52,729 nucleotides of DNA from Acetobacterium bakii. Its GTDB lineage: Bacteria; Bacillota; Clostridia; Eubacteriales; Eubacteriaceae. The stretch lies in contig NZ_LGYO01000017.1 of NCBI RefSeq assembly GCF_001263355.1, positions 39,703-92,431 on the forward strand, in the 5' to 3' direction. Positions 1 through 7,716 of the stretch are shown here, piece after piece; position 1 is the first letter of the stretch, and each line of letters begins with the position of its first letter. Under the pieces are notes generated by a model, which had not been told where the DNA came from, ran no database searches, and worked only from the letters and a program-made list of their open reading frames with translations. The position numbers were made by a program, and so were the translations under genes.

Positions 1-82
1 AACTGACATCAAAGCAACCATCGTTCGTTTCTTTTGAGTCTCGTAATTACCTATTCTTTTTTCAAAATGAAAGGAAAAAATC

Positions 83-1354
83 ATGAAAATAAGCTTGCCT
101 TATGGAAAAGAAAAACAATCGCTGAATGTGGATGAAAGTATTTTAAATGGCGTTTTAGTCTCCCAAATCGAGGACTATCACCCAGGGAAAAGGCAAACAG
201 AGCTGGTTGAGGAAGCAATGAATAACCCGGTTGACTCACCAAAGCTCAGTGAACTGGCGGTGGGAAAGAAAAAGGTGGTGATTATTGCCAGCGATCATAC
301 CCGACCGGTTCCCAGCAAGGTGATTATGCCATTAATGCTGGCGGCAATCCGAAAAGGGAACCCGGCTGCCGAGATTACCATACTCATTGCCACTGGATTT
401 CACCGCTTAACCACCAGGGCGGAATTGATTGGAAAATTTGGTGAGGCTATTGTTGAAAATGAAAGCATTGTGGTGCATGATTCCGGGGATCTGGAAAGCC
501 TGGTGAAAATCGGCACGCTGCCCTCAGGCGGAGAACTGATTATCAATCGGTTGGGAGCCGAGGCGGATCTTTTGATTTCAGAGGGCTTTATCGAACCTCA
601 TTTTTTCGCCGGATTTTCAGGCGGCCGAAAAAGCGTGCTGCCCGGAATTGCTAGCCGGGTGAGTGTTCTTGCCAACCATTGTGGAGAATTTATTGCTCAT
701 CCTAAAGCCCGAACCGGATCCATTGACGGAAATCCCCTTCATATTGACATGCTTTACGCAGCCAGAGCCGCCAAGCTTGCTTTTATTGTTAATGTGGTGA
801 TTAATTCTGAAAAGGAAGTCATATACGGAGTTGCCGGAGACTGTGACAGTGCCCATATAAAGGGCCGGCAATTTTTAGAAAGCTTGTGTAAGGTTAAGGC
901 AATACCCAGTGATATTGTGATCACCTCCAACGGCGGATATCCATTAGATCAGAACATTTATCAGGCCGTTAAGGGAATGACTGCCGCTGAAGCTGCGGTG
1001 AAATCCGGCGGCGTTATTATTATGCTGGCTCAATCAAATGATGGACATGGCGGAGAAGCCTTCTTCAATACATTTAAGGATGAAAAAAATCTGGAACTTA
1101 TGTTAAATGGTTTTGTGAATACCAAAAGAGATGAAACCATTCCAGATCAGTGGGAAGCTCAGATCCTCGCAAGAATTCTTTTAAAAGCCAAGGTTATTTA
1201 CATTTCCGCAGCGCCTGAAGTCATGATCCGGGAATTTCAAATGACGCCGGCAAGAAACTTAGCAGAAGCCTTAAGGATGGCAAAAAAATATCTTAATAAT
1301 GATAATGCTTCCATCACGGTTATTCCTGATGGGGTTGCGGTTATTGTTGAATAA
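83..1354 (+). CDS. larA: LarA-family nickel-dependent 2-hydroxyacid racemase/epimerase
   Basis: Predicted cytoplasmic enzyme of the lactate racemase superfamily, which interconverts stereoisomers of a 2-hydroxyacid with a nickel-pincer nucleotide cofactor. At 423 residues it has the usual length. Visible family motifs are SDHTRPVP (residue ~70), ATGFHR, IEPHFFAGFSGGRKS (holding the histidine and the lysine that carries the cofactor in LarA), a later NH...AHP and GNPLH. The classical ATGTHR reads ATGFHR here, so lactate is not assured as substrate; LarA homologues are known to act on several 2-hydroxyacids. The ATG at 83 follows GAAAGGA. No larB, larC or larE cofactor genes are in the window. 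It stands alone, convergent with the tpi-like gene and separated from it by a bidirectional terminator. Family call firm, substrate unknown. Confidence 0.85.
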   Translation: MKISLPYGKEKQSLNVDESILNGVLVSQIEDYHPGKRQTELVEEAMNNPVDSPKLSELAVGKKKVVIIASDHTRPVPSKVIMPLMLAAIRKGNPAAEITILIATGFHRLTTRAELIGKFGEAIVENESIVVHDSGDLESLVKIGTLPSGGELIINRLGAEADLLISEGFIEPHFFAGFSGGRKSVLPGIASRVSVLANHCGEFIAHPKARTGSIDGNPLHIDMLYAARAAKLAFIVNVVINSEKEVIYGVAGDCDSAHIKGRQFLESLCKVKAIPSDIVITSNGGYPLDQNIYQAVKGMTAAEAAVKSGGVIIMLAQSNDGHGGEAFFNTFKDEKNLELMLNGFVNTKRDETIPDQWEAQILARILLKAKVIYISAAPEVMIREFQMTPARNLAEALRMAKKYLNNDNASITVIPDGVAVIVE

Positions 1355-1364
1355 AGAAAAGAAC

Positions 1365-1408
1365 AAAAAAGAGCAGGTTTCTCATTAATGAGAAACCTGC
1401 TCTTTTTT
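1365..1408. terminator. Bidirectional intrinsic terminator
   Basis: Perfect palindrome of 22-nt arms centred on TTAA, with A6 at the left end and T6 at the right end. It serves both the larA-like gene (+) and the tpi-like gene (-), whose stop codons flank it. Confidence 0.9.
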
Positions 1409-1434
1409 ATTGATCAGTCATAATTTATGATTGT

Positions 1435-2208
1435 TTACATCAAGGTCTCAGTAACTGCAAGCATAATTTCTTCAAACCGACTAACCGGCCATGCACTTCG
1501 GGTAAAAAACAAACCATCCACATTTTCAAGCAGTGCATAGGCTTTGGCATTGTCAATATTGACACTGCCACCATAAAGCAGGGGAATATTTTTTCCAAGG
1601 TCCCCGTATAGTTCAGTAAGAATAGTGCGGAGAAAATTATGGGTCTCTTCAACATAAGACGCTTTGGGAGGAGTACCGTTGATCCCAATGGCCCATATGG
1701 GTTCATAAGCTACCCAGAATTTTCCAATGGCATTAGGAGGCACATCCTTTAAGGCGATTTTTAATTGTTTGGCCAGCATTTCTTTTGAAATACCATAATT
1801 TTTATCTTCCAGTTTTTCACCAATACAAATGAGCGGGGTAAAGCCGTATTTTAACGCCGTCAATGTTTTCAAGTTTACAGAATTGTCGGTTTCATTGATA
1901 TGCTCCCGACAATCATTGTGACCCAATAAAACGAGATCAACACCAATTTCTGCCAACATTACCGGGGATATTTGACCAGTGTACTGTCCTGAGCTTTCAT
2001 AGTGCATATTTTGCGAACCAAGTTTCAAGCTGCTGTTTTCAGAAACGATGGTCTCCTTCATTTTCCAGAGATGCGTGTATGGCGGAATGATGAAAAATTC
2101 AAACTGCGGATATTTCCTTATTACCTTCATCAGATCAGAGGTATAATCAAGTCCCTCCGCTAAAGTTTTATTCATCTTCCAGTTGGAACCTAATAAAAAT
2201 TTTTTCAT
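1435..2208 (-). CDS. tpiA: Divergent triosephosphate isomerase homologue (TpiA2/EryH-like candidate)
   Basis: TIM-barrel aldose-ketose isomerase, 257 residues. Catalytic residues are present: NWKMN (Lys11), GH (His97) and YEPIWAIG (Glu169). However, the segment usually read as GHSERR is GHNDCR, loop 6 reads AIGINGTPP instead of AIGTGKTA, and the late phosphate-binding VGGASL-type segment is replaced by FFTRSAW. That degree of change at the phosphate and substrate loops is unlike housekeeping glycolytic TPI. Known divergent TPI paralogues next to an RpiB and Dha kinase genes act in tetrulose-phosphate metabolism (EryH, LerI). The gene starts 7 nt after the rpiB-like stop, so translation is probably coupled. 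It could isomerise DHAP, but an erythrulose-phosphate substrate is at least as likely. The specific assignment is inference. Confidence 0.8.
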   Translation of the reverse strand: MKKFLLGSNWKMNKTLAEGLDYTSDLMKVIRKYPQFEFFIIPPYTHLWKMKETIVSENSSLKLGSQNMHYESSGQYTGQISPVMLAEIGVDLVLLGHNDCREHINETDNSVNLKTLTALKYGFTPLICIGEKLEDKNYGISKEMLAKQLKIALKDVPPNAIGKFWVAYEPIWAIGINGTPPKASYVEETHNFLRTILTELYGDLGKNIPLLYGGSVNIDNAKAYALLENVDGLFFTRSAWPVSRFEEIMLAVTETLM

Positions 2209-2215
2209 GGGGCAC

Positions 2216-2665
2216 CTATTTCAGATATTTTTTTTCAAGGGTTCTCATGCGCTCTACTTTGGCTGTAGATCCACCACCCTGGAAATCACTTTTTAACCAA
2301 GCGACAGCGATCATTTTAGCAAGTTCGGTACCGATAACTCGGGCACCCATGGTTAGAACATTGGCATCATTACTTTTGGCAAGGCGTTCTGCTGAAAAAA
2401 CATCGTGGCAGGTGCCAGCAAAAACGCCGGGAACCTTATTTGCCATCATGGCAACACCGAGTCCGGTGCCACAAAAGATGAAACCACGATCATATTTTTT
2501 ATCTTTTATGGTCTCAGCCAGGTTAAAGGCAATATCCGGGTAATCACAATCATGGGTGGCAGAATATTTTAAATCCGTAATATCATAGCCAGCCTCTTTT
2601 AAATAGTCGAAAATCTGATTTTTGAAATCAATGGCTGCATCATCACAATCAATGGCAATTTTCAT
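2216..2665 (-). CDS. rpiB: RpiB/LacAB-family sugar-phosphate isomerase with altered active site
   Basis: 149-residue isomerase of the RpiB/LacAB family. The start at 2665 is chosen because AGGAGGA lies just upstream on the minus strand and the family core MKIAIDCDD begins there. The catalytic cysteine loop FCGTGLG (Cys65), the anion-hole segment MMANKVPG, SNDANVL and GARVIG are visible. Aligned by eye to E. coli RpiB, His10 becomes Asp9 and the ring-opening His99 becomes Ser98, while Cys66 is kept as Cys65. Loss of the ring-opening histidine fits a substrate that cannot form a furanose ring, such as a tetrose or tetrulose phosphate. Family examples of that kind are EryI and DerI. It is first in a two-gene operon with the tpi-like gene and divergent from the sigma-54 activator. 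Ribose 5-phosphate isomerase remains possible. Confidence 0.82.
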   Translation of the reverse strand: MKIAIDCDDAAIDFKNQIFDYLKEAGYDITDLKYSATHDCDYPDIAFNLAETIKDKKYDRGFIFCGTGLGVAMMANKVPGVFAGTCHDVFSAERLAKSNDANVLTMGARVIGTELAKMIAVAWLKSDFQGGGSTAKVERMRTLEKKYLK

Positions 2666-2888
2666 AAGTATCCTCCTGATTATTTTATTAAAGAAGAACA
2701 TTATATATGATGTAAAAATGCCCTCTTTTAAGATTAAGTAATGGTTAATACGCTATTATTATGGCATATAATCATTGTTTTGTAAAGGTTTATCACCTTT
2801 TGTTCAATACAGAAATTAAGTAAAAGTTTGTTTTGCATAGGGTTAATTTCGTAATTTTTGCAAAAATAAAAATACAAAAGGAGGCTTT
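2666..2888. other. Divergent intergenic region, rpiB-tpi / sigma-54 activator
   Basis: AT-rich spacer between divergent genes. A TATAAT is visible on the minus strand about 40 bases before the rpiB-like start, without a good -35. On the plus strand, AAAAGGAGG precedes the activator start at 2889. I could not identify a convincing promoter or operator for the activator. Confidence 0.4.
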
Positions 2889-4910
2889 ATGGAAAACACA
2901 AAAAGAATTATTATTGAAAATAAAAATGGGCTGCATACCAGAGTTGCGGCAATGGTTGCCCGACAATCCCAAAAAATTGAAAAGATGTGGGACTGTCAGC
3001 TCTATCTTCGTAGACCCAGCTCCGAGGAAGGGGTACCTTGCAACAGTGTTTTGCCTTTGGTGTCACTTAAGGTTAAAAATGGTGAGATGGTTGAGATTTA
3101 CAGCCAGGATGCAGGGAGTGAGGAGGCTGTTTTTAAACTTGCATCCTTTATTAGTCAGACACCCGAACTTGAAGTCCCGGAAACGGCAGTGATCGACAGT
3201 CTTCTACAGGAAAATACATTGGCTAGTGAAAAAATTTTTGAAAGTATCAATAATGGACTCATTGCAATGGACAGCCATGGGATTATCAATATTTTCAACC
3301 GTGCGGCAGAAGAAATCACTGGAATCAAAGCACGGGACATCATTGGGAAAAAAGGGGATGAGTGGGTACCGAATTTTAATTTAAAAGATCTCTTGCATTC
3401 AAAAAGAGAAAATCTCGGTTTTAAGCATAAAATCGGTAAAAAATGGGTAATAACGAATAAAAGCCCCATTATTGTGGAGGAACAGGTGGTTGGGGGTGTG
3501 GTGGTATTCCAGGACATATCCCAAATTGAAGAGTTGTCCGGAGAACTCCATAGTGTGAAAGAGTTAAAAGAAAAGCTCAATAATATTTTGGAAACCGTTG
3601 ATGACGGTATTTGCATGATTAATCGGAATCGGGAAATTACCTATGTGAATCATCCGTTTGTCAAGATGTTTGAAAAAGCGGGTACACAAGTGTTAGCTCG
3701 GAAAATTCAGGATCTTTTCCCGGGAGAAAGATTTCGGGACAATTTTTTTATGGGCAAGGATGAAGTCTTAATTACTACCAGAGACGGACGGGAATTTATT
3801 ATGAATGCTCGGCCGATTGTTATCGAATCTAAAATTCGGGGGAATGTTATTGTTGCCAGAGAACTGACAGAAATTACCAAGCTGGCAGATCGCATTGAAA
3901 TTCTATCAGAAAAGACCCGTTTTTTACAAGAAGAACTGGAAAAAAAGAATGGTCTTAATGCTTCCTTTAACAGTATAGTTGGAAAAAGCGGTGTTTTAAT
4001 CGAAAGTCTTACTCTGGCTTCAAAAGCCGCTCGAACCGATGCTGCAGTGTTGATTCGAGGGGAAAGCGGCACCGGTAAAGAATTGGTAGCACGGGCTATC
4101 CATGGTGCGGGATCGCGAAAAAATAAGCCTTTTGTAGGTGTGAATTGTGCGGCTATTCCCTCCAATCTTTTGGAAAGCGAACTTTTTGGCTATGAAAAAG
4201 GTGCTTTTACCGGTGCGTACAAAGATAAAAGAGGAAAATTTGAAATTGCCAACGGCGGCACAATTTTTTTAGATGAAATTGGAGATATGGATAAGGCCAT
4301 GCAGGCAAAGCTTTTAAGGGTCCTCCAGGAACAGGAAATTGAGCGGGTTGGCGGTGTCAAGCCCATTAAAATAGATGTAAGAATCATTGCCGCTACCAAC
4401 AGCCCTTTGGAAATGATGATGGAAGAGGGTACCTTTCGACGGGATCTTTACTACCGTTTAAATGTGATTACGGTAATGCTTCCGGCTCTGCGACAAAGAA
4501 AGGGTGATATTCCACTTCTGGTTGAATATTTTACGGAAAAGATAAGTAAAAAGTATGATTTACCCAATTGTGTCATTAAAAAAAGCGCTTTAACCGCCTT
4601 GGAGCAGTATCATTTTCCAGGTAATGTCAGAGAGCTTGAAAATATGATTGAGGGTGGTATGACTTTGTCTAATTCTGGTTGGATCAGCATTGAGGATTTA
4701 CCCAGTTATCTAGGGGATGAGGTTAATTATTCGAAAAAAACAGGCATTGGGTTTCCATTAAGCGGGGATAATCTCCCCACTCATGAAGAGATGGAACGGC
4801 AGCTTATCGAAATGGCACTGAAAAAATGCGGTAGTTTCCGTCAGGCAGGTTTGGCGCTGGGGCTTGATCACAAGACTATTTCAGCCAAAGCAAAAAAATA
4901 TAATCTATAA
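2889..4910 (+). CDS. Sigma-54-dependent transcriptional activator with N-terminal HPr domain (DhaR-like role)
   Basis: 673-residue enhancer-binding protein. Domains in order: HPr-like (1-95) with NGLHTRVAA, placing the phosphorylatable histidine at His16; two PAS-like domains (~109-215 and ~228-335); a short coiled coil; a sigma-54 AAA+ domain (~360-590) with Walker A GESGTGKE, the sigma-54 contact motif GAFTGA and Walker [11 protein letters not shown]; and a Fis-type HTH at the C terminus. It sits directly upstream of dhaM, and -24/-12 promoters precede both dhaM and dhaK, so it very probably activates the Dha kinase genes. Known DhaR proteins sense DhaK/DhaL; an HPr domain fused to the regulator instead suggests direct phosphorylation by PTS enzyme I or exchange with DhaM. 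The PAS domains may sense something else. Family firm, target set well supported, signal inferred. Confidence 0.9.
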   Translation: MENTKRIIIENKNGLHTRVAAMVARQSQKIEKMWDCQLYLRRPSSEEGVPCNSVLPLVSLKVKNGEMVEIYSQDAGSEEAVFKLASFISQTPELEVPETAVIDSLLQENTLASEKIFESINNGLIAMDSHGIINIFNRAAEEITGIKARDIIGKKGDEWVPNFNLKDLLHSKRENLGFKHKIGKKWVITNKSPIIVEEQVVGGVVVFQDISQIEELSGELHSVKELKEKLNNILETVDDGICMINRNREITYVNHPFVKMFEKAGTQVLARKIQDLFPGERFRDNFFMGKDEVLITTRDGREFIMNARPIVIESKIRGNVIVARELTEITKLADRIEILSEKTRFLQEELEKKNGLNASFNSIVGKSGVLIESLTLASKAARTDAAVLIRGESGTGKELVARAIHGAGSRKNKPFVGVNCAAIPSNLLESELFGYEKGAFTGAYKDKRGKFEIANGGTIFLDEIGDMDKAMQAKLLRVLQEQEIERVGGVKPIKIDVRIIAATNSPLEMMMEEGTFRRDLYYRLNVITVMLPALRQRKGDIPLLVEYFTEKISKKYDLPNCVIKKSALTALEQYHFPGNVRELENMIEGGMTLSNSGWISIEDLPSYLGDEVNYSKKTGIGFPLSGDNLPTHEEMERQLIEMALKKCGSFRQAGLALGLDHKTISAKAKKYNL

Positions 4911-4920
4911 TAGATTAAGT

Positions 4921-4936
4921 TGGCATAGAAATTGCT
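4921..4936 (+). promoter_or_regulatory. Sigma-54 (-24/-12) promoter of dhaM
   Basis: TGGCATAGAAATTGCT has the invariant GG-N10-GC spacing and near-consensus flanks. It begins 10 nt after the activator stop and lies 52 nt before the dhaM ATG. Confidence 0.82.
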
Positions 4937-4987
4937 GCTTTGTAACAGCATACCGTTGGTAAATGTATTTAAAAAGGAGGGTAAATA

Positions 4988-5383
4988 ATGACAGGTGTGA
5001 TTATTGTATCCCATAGTGAAAAACTGGCAGAAGGTCTGAAAGATATTGTCATGGAAATGAACGATGGCAGTGTGGAAGTAATCGCTGCCGGGGGTGCTTC
5101 CGATGGCCGCATTGGAACCAATACTCTTAAGATTAAAGCTGCCATTGAAGCATTGGCAGAACGTGACCATATTCTGATTTTTGTGGATTTAGGAAGTTCA
5201 GTATTATGTAGTGAAACTGCTATTGAGCTTGTGGATGATGAGCTTCAAAAGAAGGTTCATATTGTAGATGCTCCACTGGTTGAAGGTGTTGTAGGCGGCG
5301 TAGTTCAAGCAACAATCTGTAATGATTTAGAAGAAATTATTGCAATGGCAAAAGAAGGCGCGAACTTGAATAAAGTGTGCTAA
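4988..5383 (+). CDS. dhaM: PTS-dependent dihydroxyacetone kinase, phosphotransferase subunit DhaM (EIIA domain only)
   Basis: 131-residue EIIA-mannose-type protein that carries phosphate from HPr to the ADP held in DhaL. The phosphorylated histidine is His9 in IIVSHS. LIFVDLGSS and DAPLVEGVVGG are typical of DhaM. It is a single-domain form, unlike E. coli DhaM with fused HPr and EI-like domains; here the HPr-like partner is found in the neighbouring regulator instead. ATG at 4988 follows AAAGGAGGG. Unusually, dhaM is separated from dhaK by 145 nt holding a second sigma-54 promoter, so the phosphotransfer subunit and the kinase subunits are probably transcribed from separate starts. General PTS proteins EI and HPr are not in the window. 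Confidence 0.9.
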   Translation: MTGVIIVSHSEKLAEGLKDIVMEMNDGSVEVIAAGGASDGRIGTNTLKIKAAIEALAERDHILIFVDLGSSVLCSETAIELVDDELQKKVHIVDAPLVEGVVGGVVQATICNDLEEIIAMAKEGANLNKVC

Positions 5384-5471
5384 ATTGGGGGAAAAATACC
5401 CAGACGGGGAGATACAACCCATAAATAAAAAAAACGTATCCATCAAATGGCATACCTGTGGGATTCCACTC

Positions 5472-5487
5472 TGGCATGGTTCTTGCA
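5472..5487 (+). promoter_or_regulatory. Sigma-54 (-24/-12) promoter of dhaK
   Basis: TGGCATGGTTCTTGCA matches the sigma-54 consensus with exact GG-N10-GC spacing, 41 nt upstream of dhaK. It is the better of the two -24/-12 elements in this locus. Confidence 0.9.
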
Positions 5488-5528
5488 AATAGAAAACGTA
5501 TACAAATTATTATTTTTAGGAGGATGAA

Positions 5529-6536
5529 ATGAAACGATTAATTAATGATCCCTATGATGTAGTAGAAGAAATGTTAGAGGGCTATGTCCTTGCACACAAA
5601 GATCATGTTGAATTGCTTACCGAAGGGGAAGCCCAAGGTCGAGTTGTTTTAAGCAAAGCATCAAAGAATAAAGATAAAGTAGGCGTAATCATCGGTGGCG
5701 GTTCCGGGCACGAGCCATTATTCTTAGGTTATGTAGGAGCAGGTTTTGCTGATGCCGCCGTTATTGGCAATATTAATACATCTCCGTCCCCAGATCCATG
5801 CTATGCCGCCGTTAAAGCCATTGATAAGGGTAAAGGCTGCATCTACCTTTATGGAAACTATGCAGGCGATGTTATGAATTTTGATATGGGTGCAGAAAAA
5901 GCAGACGAAGAAGATGGTATTCGTGTCGAAACTGTTTTAGTAACAGATGATGTCATTTCCTCGGAAAATATCGAAGACCGCCGTGGTATTGCCGGCATGT
6001 TCTTTGTACATAAAGCTACCAGTGCAAAAGCAGATATGGGTGCAGATTTAGACGAAGTTGTAGCAGCCGCAAAAAAAATCAATGACGCAACCAGAACCAT
6101 GGGTGTGGCAATGTCGTCAGCTACCTTGCCTTCAAAGGGCGGACCAATATTTGAAATGGAAGATGGCGACATGGAAATTGGTATGGGAATCCATGGCGAA
6201 CCAGGTGTAAGACGTGGGAAAATCGAACCAGCTGATAGAGTTGTTGATCAAATCATGGAACCGATCCTGGCAGATCTTCCGTATGTTAAGGGTGATGAAG
6301 TATATGTGTTAGTCAATAGTTTGGGAGCAACACCAATTCTGGATTTACATATCTGCTTCCGTCGAGTGGCTCAAATTCTGGAGGAAAAAGGAATTACTGT
6401 TTATAAATCCCTGGTTGGTTCTTTCGCTTCTTCTATGGATATGGCGGGCATGTCGGTAACCTTGGTTAAATTGGATGCTGAGCTAAAGGAATTGCTTGAT
6501 TATCCTTGCGACACTCCATATTTCACTCAAATTTAA
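5529..6536 (+). CDS. dhaK: Dihydroxyacetone kinase, substrate-binding subunit DhaK
   Basis: 335-residue subunit that binds the ketose covalently. The hemiaminal-forming histidine is His222 in MGIHGEPG, and the GGGSGHEPLFLGYVG segment (~residue 55) forms the substrate pocket. Length is normal. It acts with DhaL (kinase domain) and DhaM (phosphate donor) to make DHAP from dihydroxyacetone in the cytoplasm. Homologues also phosphorylate erythrulose (LerK, DerK, LtnK), which matters here given the divergent TpiA and RpiB homologues across the regulator. ATG at 5529 follows TAGGAGG. It is preceded by a sigma-54 promoter and followed, after 105 nt with a small hairpin, by dhaL. Dha kinase identity is firm; true ketose range cannot be read from sequence. 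Confidence 0.92.
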   Translation: MKRLINDPYDVVEEMLEGYVLAHKDHVELLTEGEAQGRVVLSKASKNKDKVGVIIGGGSGHEPLFLGYVGAGFADAAVIGNINTSPSPDPCYAAVKAIDKGKGCIYLYGNYAGDVMNFDMGAEKADEEDGIRVETVLVTDDVISSENIEDRRGIAGMFFVHKATSAKADMGADLDEVVAAAKKINDATRTMGVAMSSATLPSKGGPIFEMEDGDMEIGMGIHGEPGVRRGKIEPADRVVDQIMEPILADLPYVKGDEVYVLVNSLGATPILDLHICFRRVAQILEEKGITVYKSLVGSFASSMDMAGMSVTLVKLDAELKELLDYPCDTPYFTQI

Positions 6537-6590
6537 GCTTCAGTTAAACAATCTAACTAAAAAAGTTTAATCTTAATAACGTACAAAAAA

Positions 6591-6618
6591 ATGGGTCGTC
6601 AGGAAACTGTCAGCCCAT
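6591..6618 (+). other. Stem-loop between dhaK and dhaL
   Basis: ATGGG...CCCAT stem with an inner GTCAG/CTGTC helix and GAAA loop, no following T-run. It looks like an mRNA processing or stabilising hairpin rather than a terminator. An ATG at 6591 in the hairpin is in frame with dhaL but lacks a ribosome site, so it was not used as the start. Confidence 0.4.
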
Positions 6619-6641
6619 TAATCTATTACCAGGAGAATAAA

Positions 6642-7283
6642 ATGAGCGATTACATCTTAAACAAAGACTATTTTATTGGGGTTCTTGAAGACCTCGCTGT
6701 ATTGGCAGAAGAAAAGAAGGTTTACTTCTCTGAGTTGGACTCCGCCATTGGTGATGGTGACCATGGCATGAATCTGAGCATCGGGTTTCGTGAAGTGAGT
6801 AAAAACTTAGAAGGGTGGAAATCCGAAGACATTAATACTATCTTTAAAAACGCTGGAACGGCTTTATTGGACAAGGTTGGAGGGGCTTCAGGACCACTTT
6901 ATGGTGGCTTTTTTATGAAGTTTGGAGTGCCGGCAAAGGGAAAAGAAGAGGTGAGCTTCGATGAATTCATCGAAATGATGGAGGCAGGGGTTGCAATCAT
7001 CGAAAAACGTGGAAAAGCATCAGTTGGAGATAAAACTATGGTTGATACACTGCGGCCAGCAGTGGATGCTCTCAGAGCTGTTTATTCAGAAGACGACATG
7101 GCTCCTAAGGAAGCCATGAAGAAAGCGCTGGAGGCCGGATCCGCCGGATCAGACTCGACCATTCCGATTATTGCTAAAAAAGGCCGTGCCATGCGGTTGG
7201 GTGAACGTGCCATTGGACATCGCGATCCCGGTTCAGCATCAAGTGTGGCTATTTTAGAAATTTTTTACAATCGTATGCCATAA
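6642..7283 (+). CDS. dhaL: Dihydroxyacetone kinase, ADP-binding subunit DhaL
   Basis: 213-residue DhaL. The ADP/Mg-binding loop AIGDGDHGMNLSIGF has the conserved aspartates. KVGGASGPLYGG and SVGDKTMVDTLRPA are family hallmarks, and the protein ends in GHRDPGSAS as usual. In PTS-dependent kinases DhaL keeps its ADP permanently bound and is rephosphorylated by DhaM. The start at 6642 (MSDYILNKDYF) is preferred over the in-frame ATG at 6591 because CAGGAG lies just before it and the family begins here. Last gene of the dha group; a terminator follows at 7332. Confidence 0.92.
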   Translation: MSDYILNKDYFIGVLEDLAVLAEEKKVYFSELDSAIGDGDHGMNLSIGFREVSKNLEGWKSEDINTIFKNAGTALLDKVGGASGPLYGGFFMKFGVPAKGKEEVSFDEFIEMMEAGVAIIEKRGKASVGDKTMVDTLRPAVDALRAVYSEDDMAPKEAMKKALEAGSAGSDSTIPIIAKKGRAMRLGERAIGHRDPGSASSVAILEIFYNRMP

Positions 7284-7331
7284 AACATTATAAAATATGG
7301 TCAAATTAAAAAACGTTTTATCTTTTTTAAG

Positions 7332-7360
7332 CATGGATGGTGTATCTATCCATGTTTTTT
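7332..7360 (+). terminator. Intrinsic terminator after dhaL
   Basis: CATGGAT...ATCCATG stem (7332-7338 with 7348-7354), 9-nt loop, then a T-run. Confidence 0.8.
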
Positions 7361-7419
7361 TATTTGGATCATACTATTAAATCAATGGAATTAGCTATAA
7401 TAATGAAGGTGGTTAACCC

Positions 7420-7448
7420 TTGACAATTGTTTGAGATGGTAATAGAAT
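7420..7448 (+). promoter_or_regulatory. Sigma-A-type promoter
   Basis: TTGACA, 17-nt spacer, TAGAAT. It points toward the decayed stretch at 7480-7690 and the SGNH hydrolase gene 270 nt further on. Confidence 0.6.
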
Positions 7449-7479
7449 GAGAAAAAGTAAACCATTACAATCGAATAAA

Positions 7480-7690
7480 TTAGGGCAGAAATTGAAGATG
7501 TCTGTGTGATGCTGTGGGAACAGCACGAAAGGATTTCCTTAAGTGTGTCCCTGGTATGATGCGGACTTTTTGTATACTTCTGAGAAAATAAATGAAGGCG
7601 GGATTATATTTAAACTGGGAGACAGTAATGCTGTGACAAAGTGGGCATAAACAATTAGTGAAGATATCCAGACTAAACATGGTATCAAAA
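7480..7690 (+). pseudogene. Possible gene remnant
   Basis: No intact gene lies between 7284 and 7716. Inside it, two short coding-like stretches occur in different frames: one around 7490-7557 reading ...MLWEQHERISLS... and stopping at TGA, and one from about 7555 to the TAA at 7648 ending KLGDSNAVTKWA. The C-terminal-looking stretch after a good promoter suggests a decayed gene. I do not recognise the family, and it may be untranslated leader. Confidence 0.25.
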
Positions 7691-7716
7691 AATCGATATA
7701 GATGGAGGAAAAATTC

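Noticed and set aside
2766-2783. TGGCATATAATCATTGTT as a sigma-54 promoter for the activator gene
   Set aside because: GG and GC are not at 10-nt spacing, and the -12 GC is missing.
3707-4165. 152-codon minus-strand frame inside the sigma-54 activator
   Set aside because: Antisense of the AAA+ domain; no ribosome site and no recognisable protein.
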